This document shows, in pieces, positions 36,591-45,161 of a DNA stretch of 64,000 nucleotides. Under the pieces are notes generated by a model. That model saw only the letters and a program-made list of their open reading frames with translations, was not told the DNA's origin and ran no database searches. Position 1 is the first letter of the stretch, and every line of letters begins with the position of its first letter. Made by a program: the position numbers and the translations under genes. This stretch comes from Desulfonema magnum (lineage in GTDB: Bacteria > Desulfobacterota > Desulfobacteria > Desulfobacterales > 4be13), in assembly GCF_017377395.1 (NCBI RefSeq), contig NZ_CP061800.1:3741633-3805632 (forward strand), in the 5' to 3' direction.

Positions 36591-37344
36591 CAGCAGATCG
36601 GAAAGTTTCCGGGCTGTCACAGAGCGGACATGACGGACAGGGGAGAAACCCGGGTTTTTCCAGCCGGAGAGGCCCCGCATCCGGGAAAAAAGTCGGGTTT
36701 CTTCACAGTCCGGAAACTTTTCCATCTGCTGAGACGGCGGAGAAACCCGGGTTTTTCGAGCCGGGAGAGGCCCCGCATCCGGGAAAAAAGCCGGATTTTT
36801 TCGCAGTCCCGCACGCAGTCCGGAAACTTTTCCATCTGCTGAAACGGGGGGAGAAACCCGGGTTTTTCGAGCCGGGAGAGGCCCCGCATCCGGGAAAAAA
36901 GCCGGATTTTTTCGCAGTCCCGCACGCAGTCCGGAAACTTTTCCATCTGCTGAGACGGCGGAGAAACCCGGGTTTTTCGAGCCGGGAGAGGCTCCGCATC
37001 CGGGAAAAAAGCCGGGTTTCTTCACAGTCCGGAAACTTTCCCATCTGCTGAGACGGCGGAGAAACCCGGGTTTTTCGAGCCGGAAGAGGCTCCGCATCCG
37101 GGAAAAAAGCCGGGTTTCTTCACAGTCCGGAAACTTTCCCATCTGCTGAGACGGCGGAGAAACCCGGGTTTTTCGAGCCGGAAGAGGCTCCGCATCCGGG
37201 AAAAAAGCCGGGTTTCTTCACAGTCCGGAAACTTTCCCATCTGCTGAGACGGCGGAGAAACCCGGGTTTTTCGAGCCGGAAGAGGCTCCGCATCCGGGAA
37301 AAAAGCCGGGTTTCTTCACAGTCCGGAAACTTTCCCATCTGCTG
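36591..37344. mobile_element. Expanded family R element: seven ~98-bp tandem units, 5-bp duplication AAGGT
   Basis: The left end CAGCAGATCGGAAAGTTTCC and right end GGAAACTTTCCCATCTGCTG are the family R ends; the flanks 36586-36590 and 37345-37349 are both AAGGT. Inside, the block GAGAAACCCGGGTTTTTC...CCGCATCCGGGAAAAAAG...GTCCGGAAACTTTYCCATCTGCTG occurs seven times; most units are 98 bp, two carry an extra ~11 bp. It lies between cbiK and the riboswitch-proximal gene. Apparent ORFs on both strands are by-products of the repeat. Confidence 0.9.
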
Positions 37345-37347
37345 AAG

Positions 37348-37497
37348 GTGCGTATTTATAAGTTGTGAGTCCTGAAATGAAATTTTAGCATATTTTTCAG
37401 AGGATCCTCGGACGTGAGGCGGTGCTAAAATTTTATTTCAGCACTCCTCCCCCCATTCATAAATACGCCCCTTCCTTTTGAAAACTTTGGAAGTCCT
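37348..37497. repeat. Outer inverted arms around the array
   Basis: GTGCGTATTTAT pairs with ATAAATACGCCC, and inside it CTGAAATGAAATTTTAGCA pairs with GCTAAAATTTTATTTCAG. Further out, CTTTGGAAGTCC (37484-37495) pairs with GGACTTCCAAAG at 36577-36588 across the whole array. Confidence 0.65.
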
Positions 37498-37506
37498 GAT
37501 CAGTTT

Positions 37507-37770
37507 TTAATAACCGCAGAGTTGAAATTCACGGCCTGTAAGTTTGATGGCGGAATGTTCCGCAATTTCGCCGAACATGCAGACAATTCTGTGCATTCCT
37601 TTTGTGGTAAGCTTGAACCAGGCATCCATGATATCAAAATGCTTTTCCCCGGAAAAAACCACTTCCACCTTGTCTGCCCCGACTTCCAGTTCCTTCACGG
37701 CCTTTTTTTCATCAAAAGCATCGTCAGAGGGGTCATTTCCCAAAACATAAATAATAATCCCGGTCTTCAT
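37507..37770 (-). CDS. 87-residue protein, first gene after the cobalamin riboswitch
   Basis: A compact alpha/beta protein: GIIIYVLGNDPSDDAFDEKKAVKELEVGADKVEVVFSG, FDIMDAWFKLTTKGMHRIVCMFGEIAEHSAIK, ending REFQLCGY. The beta-alpha order and GADKVEVVFSG recall DsrE/TusD-like small domains, but without a definite motif. It sits directly behind the B12 riboswitch terminator and upstream of cbiK, so a role in corrinoid or metal supply is implied by position. AGGAGGTTAGT precedes the ATG. Confidence 0.65.
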   Translation of the reverse strand: MKTGIIIYVLGNDPSDDAFDEKKAVKELEVGADKVEVVFSGEKHFDIMDAWFKLTTKGMHRIVCMFGEIAEHSAIKLTGREFQLCGY

Positions 37771-37815
37771 AAACTAACCTCCTTTAATTTATACATTTAA
37801 ATGGTTAGCAGCCCG

Positions 37816-37854
37816 GAAATAAAAATCCCCGGACCGAATATATCGATCCGGGGA
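37816..37854 (-). terminator. Riboswitch expression-platform terminator
   Basis: Read on the minus strand, a CCCCGGA...TCCGGGG stem with an inner CGA/TCG pair is followed by ATTTTTATTT. An upstream ACCGGGGTTAC segment (complement of 37878-37888) could pair with the CCCCGG arm instead, offering an antiterminator. Confidence 0.75.
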
Positions 37855-37917
37855 TGTCCCTTTTTTATCCTCAGGATCTTACAAGTAACCCCGGTCCTCG
37901 AAGGTTACGCCCCTATT

Positions 37918-38114
37918 CACCCAGGCAGGTCTTCTGACTCTCGGATCATCCCTCTGGCCGCGCCTTCCCACTTATTAGAAAAAATTGAGGTTATGAAATT
38001 TCCCTAAATTTTTTTATGAGCAGTGACATCTTGCGGTCTTGGTCCCCGATTACAGCGGCGGGCCCGCTCCCGATTTTCACGGGATTCCCTTTTCAGCTCA
38101 CTTACAGAGCACCT
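37918..38114 (-). promoter_or_regulatory. Cobalamin riboswitch aptamer
   Basis: On the minus strand: CAGGTGCTCTGTAAG, GAGCTGAAAAGGGAATCCC, GTGAAAATCGGGAGCGGG, the B12-box core GCCGCTGTAATCGGGGA, and near the 3' end GTCAGAAGACCTGCCTG. All conserved blocks are in order. It lies 148 bases before the 87-residue gene and should shut off the downstream import/chelatase operon when adenosylcobalamin is abundant. Confidence 0.96.
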
Positions 38115-38220
38115 GAATTTTTTTAAAAATACTTTTATAATAAAAAAATAAATGAAAGTCAAGAATAAAATAAATGAAATTTGAGGGCCTGTCTTGTTAG
38201 GGGGCTATGGGTTAGGTGCT

Positions 38221-38310
38221 ACTCGATAATCAATTTTTTTTGTCATTCCTGCTTTTGCAGAAATGACAATTTTTTTTGTTCGAACCGGGTCAAAAAATTT
38301 GATCATCGGG
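38221..38310. repeat. Family D element, decayed copy
   Basis: ACTCGATAATCAATTTTTTT to AAAATTTGATCATCGGG with TTCCTGCTTTTGCAGAAAT inside. A partial family C module follows to about 38370. Confidence 0.65.
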
Positions 38311-38410
38311 CATTAGGAAAAAAACGAAACTTTCATGTTTCGTTGTAAGCCTCGATCATGGCCGCTTATGGTACAATTATTTTCAACGGTTTTTTTCGGA
38401 TATTTTATTT

Positions 38411-38660
38411 AAGTGCCTAACCATAAGTTTTTGGTAGTCCTGCACAAGTAGTGATGAATGAGATTCAGTGTCCTGATAATCAGGGGACTGAACGGGATTC
38501 ATCACTACCTTTGCAGGACTACCAAGTTTTTAATATCTGCCCGGGGAAGAAACCCGGGTTTCTTTTCTGGAATGATGCTTCTCCGACAAAGGAAAAACCC
38601 GGGTGTCTTTGCCGCTCGCAGAAAAAAAGCTGTATAAGAAACTTTTGCTCAGGTACTTAA
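38411..38660. mobile_element. Family G element interrupted by a family B element
   Basis: The G arms are AAGTGCCTAACCATAAGTTTTT and AAACTTTTGCTCAGGTACTTA. The stem GAAACCCGGGTTTCTT / AAAACCCGGGTGTCTT lies in the right part. The left arm is split by the insertion listed next. Confidence 0.8.
38433..38523. mobile_element. Family B miniature element, 91 bp (8-bp duplication AAGTTTTT)
   Basis: GGTAGTCCTGCACAAGTAGT to GCAGGACTACC, the same length as the copy at 1271 but in the opposite orientation. The flanks 38425-38432 and 38524-38531 are both AAGTTTTT, part of the family G arm it entered. Confidence 0.9.
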
Positions 38661-38737
38661 ATTTTCGTCAGCCATAAGTTTCGGTTAATAAGGTTTAAGT
38701 TTACATTTTATGGCAAATGGTATATTCGTTTTTCAAT

Positions 38738-38825
38738 CCAGAGTGCCAAACTTTCAGTTTGGCAATATCTCCGATGTTCGGAAACCGGGGACTCTCTGCC
38801 AAACTGCAAGTTTGGCACTCCGGAT
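38738..38825. repeat. Palindrome with GTGCCAAACT arms upstream of hutH
   Basis: AGAGTGCCAAACTTTCAGTTTGGCA and TGCCAAACTGCAAGTTTGGCACTCC: each arm is itself a hairpin. The related GGAGTGCCAAACTTGCAG occurs at 62223. Confidence 0.7.
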
Positions 38826-38896
38826 AATTTTTTTCTCAAAAGCCGGACAGGCCATTAGTTAATTATCAAATCAGAACAAAAGGCAAAGGGTGATTT

Positions 38897-40426
38897 ATGA
38901 AAGAAGTTATCCTTGATATGGACGGAATGACTTTGGAAGAATTGGCGGCCATTGCAAGAGAAAACGCCCAAATTCGATTATCAGAAGCCTCGGAAAAACG
39001 GATCACTGACACCCGGAGACTGGTCGAAAAATGGATACAGGAAGAAAAAACCATTTACGGAATCACAACCGGCTTCGGTGCCCTGAGCGATGTGACCATT
39101 TCAAAAAAGGACACCCGGCAGCTTCAGGAGAATATTCTGATGAGCCATGCGGCAGGGGTGGGAAACCTGTTTGATTATGAGACGGTTCGGGCAATCATTG
39201 CCCTTCGTGTCAAGGACCTGGCAAGGGGGCATTCAGGTATCCGTCTGGAAACTGTTTCGCTTCTTGTTGAAATTCTCAATCAGGGGATATGTCCCGTGGT
39301 TCCGGAAAAAGGTTCTGTGGGCGCGAGCGGGGACCTGATTCCTTTGGCGCATCTTTCTTTGATTCTGCTGGGCATGGGAGAGGCTTTTTATCAGGGGCAG
39401 CGATTCGCCGGCGCAGATGCCTTGAAAAAATGCGGTCTGAAGCCCATCCGGCTGGAAGCAGCAGAAGGGCTTGCCCTGATAAATGGCACACAGGCCATGA
39501 CAGCGATTGCCGGACTTTCAGTTTATGATGCCCTGAAACTTTCCAAAATGACTGACATTGCTGCCTCCATGAGTCTCGAAGTACTCATGGGCAGCAGAAC
39601 GGAATTTGATTCGAGGATCCAGCAGGTCAGACCTCATCCGGGGCAGGCAGCGGCCGCGGATAATATGTACCGAATCACTCAGAACAGCGACATTATCACT
39701 TCTCACAAAGACTGTTCCCGGGTTCAGGATGCCTACACATTAAGATGTTCCCCGCAGGTTCACGGAGCCAGTAAGGATGCCATTGCATACGCGGCAGGAG
39801 TGGTGGAAACAGAAATGAACGCCTCAACCAACAATCCCCTGATTTTTTCGGATTCTCAGGAATTTTTGTCCGGTGGAAATTTTCACGGTCAGCCCATTGC
39901 CCTTGTCGCGGATTTTCTCAGCATGGCAGTTTCCGAGCTGGCGAATATTTCAGAGCGGCGTATCGAGCGTCTGGTCAACCCGAAACTGAGCGGACTTCCG
40001 GCTTTTCTTGTTCATGATGAAGGCATTAATTCAGGATTCATGATTGCCCAATACACTGCCGCGTCCCTTGTGTCTGAGAACAAAGTGCTTTCCCATCCCG
40101 CGTGTGTGGACTCCATCCCCACTTCCGCGAACAAGGAGGATCATGTGTCCATGGGCACCATCTCCGCCCGGAAATGCAGAGAAATTGTGAAGAATGCGGA
40201 ACATGTCGTGGCAATTGAACTCCTGTGCGGCGCACAGGCAATGGATGTTTTTACGAACATAAAACCCGGTGAGGGAACGCTTGCCACATACAGGACGATC
40301 CGGGAGACGGTTTCCCATCTGGACAAAGATCGTATTTTGGCAAAAGACATTGAAACCGTCAGACAGCTTATGAAAAGCGGAAAAATTTTGGAAGCCGTTG
40401 AAAATGTTGTGGGAGAACTTCAATAG
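38897..40426 (+). CDS. hutH: Histidine ammonia-lyase
   Basis: The enzyme deaminates L-histidine to urocanate. The 509 residues match the family. The MIO prosthetic group forms from A143-S144-G145 (GSVGASGDLIPLAHLS), at the position of Ser143 in the Pseudomonas enzyme. The tyrosine loop YGITTGFG, SHAAGVG, GTQAMTAI, the NxxD-like MNASTNNPLIF and the FHGQPIA region are intact. No other hut gene is nearby, so it may feed urocanate elsewhere or act on a related amino acid; His is favoured by overall similarity. AAGGGTG precedes the ATG weakly. Confidence 0.92.
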   Translation: MKEVILDMDGMTLEELAAIARENAQIRLSEASEKRITDTRRLVEKWIQEEKTIYGITTGFGALSDVTISKKDTRQLQENILMSHAAGVGNLFDYETVRAIIALRVKDLARGHSGIRLETVSLLVEILNQGICPVVPEKGSVGASGDLIPLAHLSLILLGMGEAFYQGQRFAGADALKKCGLKPIRLEAAEGLALINGTQAMTAIAGLSVYDALKLSKMTDIAASMSLEVLMGSRTEFDSRIQQVRPHPGQAAAADNMYRITQNSDIITSHKDCSRVQDAYTLRCSPQVHGASKDAIAYAAGVVETEMNASTNNPLIFSDSQEFLSGGNFHGQPIALVADFLSMAVSELANISERRIERLVNPKLSGLPAFLVHDEGINSGFMIAQYTAASLVSENKVLSHPACVDSIPTSANKEDHVSMGTISARKCREIVKNAEHVVAIELLCGAQAMDVFTNIKPGEGTLATYRTIRETVSHLDKDRILAKDIETVRQLMKSGKILEAVENVVGELQ

Positions 40427-40456
40427 AAAATAAGTACCCGGACATAATTTTTTAGG

Positions 40457-40608
40457 TAAGCACCTGAGCAAAAGTTTTTTATACAGCTTTTTTTCTTTGA
40501 GCGGCAGAGAAACCCGGGTTTTTCCTTTGTCAGAGAAGCATCATTCCGGAAAAAAAAAGTCGGGTTTCTTCCCCGGGCAGACATTAAAAACTTATGGTTA
40601 GGTACTTA
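40457..40608. repeat. Family G element downstream of hutH
   Basis: TAAGCACCTGAGCAAAAG to CTTATGGTTAGGTACTTA with stem GAAACCCGGGTTTTTCC / GGAAAAAAAAAGTCGGGTTTC. To its right (40620-40735) are two more short palindromes (CTGCGAAGTTTC / CTTCGCAG; ACTTCCGGAAGT). A solitary transposon end (GGTTATAACGGATTTTGGGG) lies at about 40781. No gene in 40427-40899. Confidence 0.75.
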
Positions 40609-40899
40609 TAAATCCCCATCAGACCTGCGAAGTTTCCAAAACTTCGCAGATTTTCGAATACAAAAAAACTTTTGCCCGGGTATTTAAACCAAACTTCCGG
40701 AAGTTCCGAAACCTGGGAAGGCTTTGGTTGTAAAATTTTCTTGAAATCGTATAAAGTCCGTGATAGCCTGTTATTATGCTGGTTATAACGGATTTTGGGG
40801 AGAGCCCCGGGAAAACCACAGAATACACGAAAATCCCCCCTTCGACAAGCTCAGGGGGCTAAGGTCGGAGGAAATTCAGATTAAAACGGAGAATAATTA

Positions 40900-42183
40900 A
40901 TGAAAAACAGTGTCAACAAAAACAGCCGACTGCTGATAATAGCTGCCTGTATTACGGCATTACTTCTTGTTTCGGGAAGCGCATGGGGGATATCCCTTGC
41001 CGAACTTCAGAAAAAAGCCATTGAAAACAGAAAGGTGGTGGAGAAGTACAGAGCAAATGTCCGAAAGGGAGAACTGGATAAAAAAATAAGTGAAAGCCGG
41101 TTTATGCCTTCGGCAGATATCAGCTATGTTGCCACCAAACTCGATGAGGATACGCTGGCCGAGGAGAGCGAGAACAGCGTTTTCACAGGTGCGATTACTT
41201 ATAATGTTTTTTCCGGGTTCAGAGACAAATACAATGTGGAATTCGCGGACCTGCTTAAACAATCAAAAGACTACGAGCTTGAAGGTGTTCTTCAGGATAT
41301 AAAATATTCCGTGGCGCTCCGGTATCTGGATATCTTCGGGAAACAGAGCCGTCTGAAAGTCGCGGAAGACGAATACACGCTTCTCAAAAAACGCTATAAA
41401 GATGCTGAAAACAGACACAGCGTGGGTCTGATAAGAAAAAATGAGCTTTTAAAACTGAAAGTCGAACTGGATGACACCCAGCAGAGCATGAAAAAGGCAG
41501 AAGCGGAGTTTATAAAAAGTGTCAATCGTCTTGAATTTGAAACAGATTCGGAAGTTGACGACAACATACTGAATTTTAATGAATTTAACACGGTTCCGGA
41601 AATAAAGGCATTTCCATTTTATGAATCCCGGATGTTTGAGAAAAGAAGTGAAATAAAAGCGCTTGAAATGGTGGCTCTGGCAAAAGAAGTCGGTGTGAAA
41701 ACCGCTCAGTCCGCTTATTATCCCTCGGTGGATGTCTCAGGCATTTATAAAAGATTTGAGGACGGTTACATATTGGGAACCGGTGATGATAATGAAGATG
41801 AGATCAGGCTTCAGTTAAGCGTAAAAATGAATCTTTTTGACGGGTTCAGCAAAGATAACACTGTCAGAAAGGCAAGGTGGGATATGAAGAGCGCCGGATA
41901 TGATCTTTACGAACTCAGGCAACATCTGAGAACTGATCTGAAGAACCTTCTCCTGGATTATGATGTGGCCCTGAAAAATTTGAAAGTTGCGGAGAGCAGT
42001 ATTTCTCAGGCCGAAGAAAATCTCAGAATAACAGATATTTCATTCAAAGAAGGCGTGGAAACCGCGGCAGATGTCCTGGATGCGATCTTTTATCTCTCAA
42101 GAGCAAAATACAATTTTATCAATGCCAGAAACGGATTATTTTCAGATTATTACGGACTGACGAGGATGACAGATGATTTTTAG
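40900..42183 (+). CDS. TolC-family outer-membrane efflux protein
   Basis: 427 residues. A signal peptide (LLIIAACITALLLVSGSAWG) is followed by two TolC/OEP repeats: ISLAELQKKAIENRKVVEKYRANVRKGELDKKISESRFMPSADISYVA and a second with VALAKEVGVKTAQSAYYPSVDVSGIYKRF, each with a long coiled-coil helical pair and a beta barrel strand set. The characteristic LFDGFSKDNTVRKARWDM matches family ends. It should form a trimeric channel in the outer membrane. No pump or adaptor gene adjoins it; an MFS gene follows. CGGAG precedes the ATG. Confidence 0.87.
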   Translation: MKNSVNKNSRLLIIAACITALLLVSGSAWGISLAELQKKAIENRKVVEKYRANVRKGELDKKISESRFMPSADISYVATKLDEDTLAEESENSVFTGAITYNVFSGFRDKYNVEFADLLKQSKDYELEGVLQDIKYSVALRYLDIFGKQSRLKVAEDEYTLLKKRYKDAENRHSVGLIRKNELLKLKVELDDTQQSMKKAEAEFIKSVNRLEFETDSEVDDNILNFNEFNTVPEIKAFPFYESRMFEKRSEIKALEMVALAKEVGVKTAQSAYYPSVDVSGIYKRFEDGYILGTGDDNEDEIRLQLSVKMNLFDGFSKDNTVRKARWDMKSAGYDLYELRQHLRTDLKNLLLDYDVALKNLKVAESSISQAEENLRITDISFKEGVETAADVLDAIFYLSRAKYNFINARNGLFSDYYGLTRMTDDF

Positions 42184-42203
42184 GCAACGCAAATGACAAT
42201 ATT

Positions 42204-42230
42204 TCGGACGGGGTTGCAAACCCCGTCCGG
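42204..42230. repeat. Family F palindrome, uninterrupted copy
   Basis: CGGACGGGGTTGCAAACCCC followed by GTCCGG. It shows the empty form of the sequence that hosts two insertions at 1117-1376. Confidence 0.7.
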
Positions 42231-42324
42231 CAACGAAGTCCGGCAACGAATTTGGAATTTGAAAATTGGAATTTATTTGGAAATTGGAAATTGGAATTTG
42301 TTATTTCCGGTTTATCCGGCCTAG

Positions 42325-43602
42325 GTGACAAAAATGCCAGACATGACCAAACAAGAAAAAAGCTGGGTTTTATATGATGTGGCAAACTCCGCATTTGTCC
42401 TGATCATCATAACGACCATTATGCCGATATTCTTTAAGGACGTTGCTTCCCGGGGCGCAGACAGTGCTGTTTCCACTGCGAACTGGGCATTTGCCAATTC
42501 CTTTGCTTCGCTGGTTCTGGCGTTGCTGGCACCTGTCATCGGCGCGGTTGCGGATTACGAGAATTTAAAAAAAAAATTTCTCGTATTTTTCCTTGGCCTC
42601 GGAATCCTCGCCACCCTGGCCCTGACCACGGTAAGCGAAGGCGAGTGGCTGCGGTGTCTGCTGATTTTTGTATTTGCCAGGATCGGCTTTGCCGGAGCCA
42701 ATATCTTTTACGATGCGTTTCTGGTGGATATCACTGTAAAAGAACGCATGAACCGGATTTCAACAGCCGGTTACGCATATGGATATATTGGCAGTGTTAT
42801 CCCATTTCTCATGGTCATCGGTCTGATTTTACTGGGAACCCCTCCGGGAGCGTCCGCAGGGATATCTGTGAGTGCTGCAAGGGCGGCGTTTGTCATTGTG
42901 GCCCTGTGGTGGCTGCTTTTTTCTGTTCCTCTCTTGAAAAATGTAAGGCAGAAGTATTATATGCCGCCTGCAAAACATCCGGTCAGAGACAGTTTTGCCC
43001 GGCTGGCAGGGACATTTAAGGAAATTCGGAAATACAGACAGGTCTTTCTTTTTCTGATGGCCTATTTTCTGTATATTGACGGGGTGGACACCATTATCAC
43101 CATGTCCGCGGCATATGGCCGGGACATCGGGCTGGGTGTGACCGCGCTGATTCTGGCAATTCTGATGATTCAGATCGTGGCGTTTCCTTTTGCGCTTCTC
43201 TACGGAAACCTGGCCGACAGATTTTCGGAAAAGACCATGCTATTTGTGGGAATCGCTGTTTATTCGTTTATCACGCTCGTCAGCTTTTTTCTGCCGGACT
43301 TACCTACAAAGGAAATGAAGGTCATTGTCTTCTGGATACTTGCTTTTTTTGTCGCAAGTTCGCTGGGAGGAATTCAGGCCCTCAGCCGATCTTTTTTCGG
43401 CAGGCTGATTCCTGCGGAACGTTCCGCCGAATTCTTCGGATTTTACAATATATTCGGCAAATTCGCAGCAATTACCGGCCCCTTTCTGATGGGCGTTATC
43501 AGCCATATCACCGGACACTCGCGTTATGGCGTGCTGAGTCTTCTCATATTGTTTATTGCCGGGGGAATTATTTTGTCAAAAGTCGGACGTGAAAATCAGT
43601 GA
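42325..43602 (+). CDS. MFS transporter, UMF1 (Atg22-like) family
   Basis: About 425 residues with twelve hydrophobic segments. The N-terminal KSWVLYDVANSAFVLIIITTIMPIFFK is the UMF1 signature, and AYGYIGSVIPF, FYDAFLVDIT, GNLADRFSEK (MFS loop 2-3 like motif) and GGIQALSRSFFGRLIPAERSAEFFGFYNIFGKFAAITGP follow as expected. The substrate is unknown; relatives are linked to amino-acid export. Start candidates are GTG 42325 and ATG 42334; no clear ribosome site separates them. Confidence 0.9.
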   Translation: MTKMPDMTKQEKSWVLYDVANSAFVLIIITTIMPIFFKDVASRGADSAVSTANWAFANSFASLVLALLAPVIGAVADYENLKKKFLVFFLGLGILATLALTTVSEGEWLRCLLIFVFARIGFAGANIFYDAFLVDITVKERMNRISTAGYAYGYIGSVIPFLMVIGLILLGTPPGASAGISVSAARAAFVIVALWWLLFSVPLLKNVRQKYYMPPAKHPVRDSFARLAGTFKEIRKYRQVFLFLMAYFLYIDGVDTIITMSAAYGRDIGLGVTALILAILMIQIVAFPFALLYGNLADRFSEKTMLFVGIAVYSFITLVSFFLPDLPTKEMKVIVFWILAFFVASSLGGIQALSRSFFGRLIPAERSAEFFGFYNIFGKFAAITGPFLMGVISHITGHSRYGVLSLLILFIAGGIILSKVGRENQ

Positions 43603-43640
43603 TTTGGGATTTGGGATTTGGGGTTTGGGATTTGCCCCGA
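43602..43640. repeat. Heptamer tract GTGATTT/GGGATTT
   Basis: Five consecutive 7-bp units overlapping the stop of the MFS gene, followed by a partial family C module (GACCGGCAGGTCATG). Confidence 0.75.
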
Positions 43641-43715
43641 GTTTCATCACTCGTTATGACCGGCAGGTCATGCCCGTTTATATGTTTTTTCAAATTCAAA
43701 CAAAGGAAATCAGCC

Positions 43716-44015
43716 ATGAAAGCCTGTAAAACTTCCATAAAAGAGTATCTGAGCAATCCTGTAAAAATAAGTGAGGACCCGTGTCCTGATTTTAACAAAG
43801 CAAAGGACATTGCCAAACAAAAGGCAAAGACCCTGGGCACGGATCCGATGCTCCTTGCCTGGTACCAGGGAAAAACCGGTGATTATGTTCCAAAGGCTGA
43901 GTGCGGCAGCGGAGATAAGCCGGGATGGATCGTGTATGCTGAATCAAGGGGCGGTAATATCACAATAGATATCAATGATGAAGAATATATTTTTATCTAT
44001 CGCTCCCATGTGTAG
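43716..44015 (+). CDS. AF1514-family small protein
   Basis: 99 residues from MKACKTSIKEY; AAAGGAAATCAGCC sets this ATG, and the frame open upstream is repeat DNA. The segment FNKAKDIAKQKAKTLGTDPMLLAWYQGKTGDYVP, then KPGWIVYAESRGGNITIDINDEEYIFIYR, matches the AF1514/DUF5619 pattern as I recall it: a small alpha/beta domain found in archaea and anaerobic bacteria. Function unknown. It lies upstream of lipA with a mobile element between. Confidence 0.75.
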   Translation: MKACKTSIKEYLSNPVKISEDPCPDFNKAKDIAKQKAKTLGTDPMLLAWYQGKTGDYVPKAECGSGDKPGWIVYAESRGGNITIDINDEEYIFIYRSHV

Positions 44016-44137
44016 ATGCCCGGTCTTCAAGGGATTTGCCAATCCAGCGGGAACTGTCAGAGCGTTTTCACGCTGCTGATTGTCGCAAATAAAGATTGTC
44101 ATACATAATGTTTGATGTTAGTTTAAATGTTTTGAGG

Positions 44138-44262
44138 CTGTGTACAGGACAAAAAAAGATGAGCAACAAAGAAATCCGGCTTTTTTCGACGAGGGAAAGT
44201 GTCCCTTCCGGGGAAAAAAGCCGGATTTTTTCCCGCACCGCAACTTTTTGTCCTGTACACAG
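44138..44262. mobile_element. Family E miniature element, copy 2 (9-bp duplication GTTTTGAGG)
   Basis: CTGTGTACAGGACAAAAA to GTCCTGTACACAG, 125 bp, with stem GAAATCCGGCTTTTTTC / AAAAAAGCCGGATTTTTT. The flanks 44129-44137 and 44263-44271 are both GTTTTGAGG. The right duplication supplies the GAGG just before the lipA start. Confidence 0.92.
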
Positions 44263-44276
44263 GTTTTGAGGTTATA

Positions 44277-45161
44277 ATGATGCAGGATCAGAAAACAAAA
44301 GCTCGAATTCAGAAACCCCGTTGGCTCAGGCGGCGTTTGCCAACGGGATATGAATATGAAAATATTCGTAAATTGTTGAACAAAGGCAAACTCCGTACTG
44401 TATGCCAGGAAGCCAACTGCCCTAATATATGGGAATGTTTTTCACAGGGGACAGCCACCTTCCTGATCATGGGGTCCCGTTGCACACGCAACTGCCGGTT
44501 CTGTGCGGTCGCGCACGGGCCTTCGGACCCGCCTGATCCTGATGAACCGATGAGAGTCGCCAGGGCCGCACAAGACATGGGGCTAGGCTACGTGGTGGTC
44601 ACCTCTGTCACCCGTGATGATCTTTCTGACGGCGGCGCTGTTTTTTTTGCAGAAACAATTAAGGAGATTCACAAAAGGATTCCCGATGCGCTTGCGGAGG
44701 TTCTGATACCGGATTTTCAGGGAAATGCGGACGCACTTCGGACCGTTCTGGCGGCCCGTCCTGATGTTCTCAATCACAATCTTGAGACAGTTCCGCGCCT
44801 TTATTCTCTGGTTCGGCCGGAAGCTGTTTATGATCGCTCACTTGAACTGTTAAAACGATCCCGGATCTATGATCCTGGTATTCCCACCAAGTCCGGGCTG
44901 ATGCTTGGCCTGGGGGAGACGCCTCGGGAAATCAGAAATACTTTGAAAGACCTTCTTGACACGGGCTGCCGCATCCTGACGCTGGGACAGTATCTTCAGC
45001 CCTCAGAGGACCATTTGCCGGTGGAATGCTTCATTCCGCCGAAAGTCTTTGACAACTGGCGGGAGACCGCTCTTAAAATGGGCTTTTCCAAAGTTGCCAG
45101 CGGGCCTTTTGTACGGAGTTCCTATCACGCGAAAGACTTGTATCAGGCGGTTGAATTCTGA
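44277..45161 (+). CDS. lipA: Lipoyl synthase
   Basis: A radical-SAM enzyme that inserts two sulfurs into octanoyl groups. The 294 residues from ATG 44277 match the family; the frame open back to 44199 crosses a mobile element and is not coding. Both Fe-S sites are complete: the auxiliary cluster C-(4)-C-(5)-C (TVCQEANCPNIWECF) and the radical-SAM CTRNCRFC; the C-terminal RSSYHAKDL carries the conserved RSSYHA serine. A family E insertion ends five bases upstream, so the original leader is lost or displaced. Confidence 0.96.
   Translation: MMQDQKTKARIQKPRWLRRRLPTGYEYENIRKLLNKGKLRTVCQEANCPNIWECFSQGTATFLIMGSRCTRNCRFCAVAHGPSDPPDPDEPMRVARAAQDMGLGYVVVTSVTRDDLSDGGAVFFAETIKEIHKRIPDALAEVLIPDFQGNADALRTVLAARPDVLNHNLETVPRLYSLVRPEAVYDRSLELLKRSRIYDPGIPTKSGLMLGLGETPREIRNTLKDLLDTGCRILTLGQYLQPSEDHLPVECFIPPKVFDNWRETALKMGFSKVASGPFVRSSYHAKDLYQAVEF

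Noticed and set aside
36425..37338. Several overlapping frames of 70-208 codons on both strands in the array
   Set aside because: They are produced by translating the GAAACCCGGGTTTTT palindromic repeat; repeated peptide pieces (KPGFFEPGEAPHPGKK) and no ribosome sites.
36591..37344. CRISPR-like array
   Set aside because: Units are long (98 bp), contiguous, palindromic and without unique spacers; no cas genes are present.
38278..38310. tRNA-like GTTCGAACC string
   Set aside because: Part of a family D repeat; no acceptor or anticodon stems around it. No tRNA was found in the window.
44199..44276. N-terminal extension of lipA
   Set aside because: Lies within a family E element; the core protein starts at the ATG after the duplicated GAGG.
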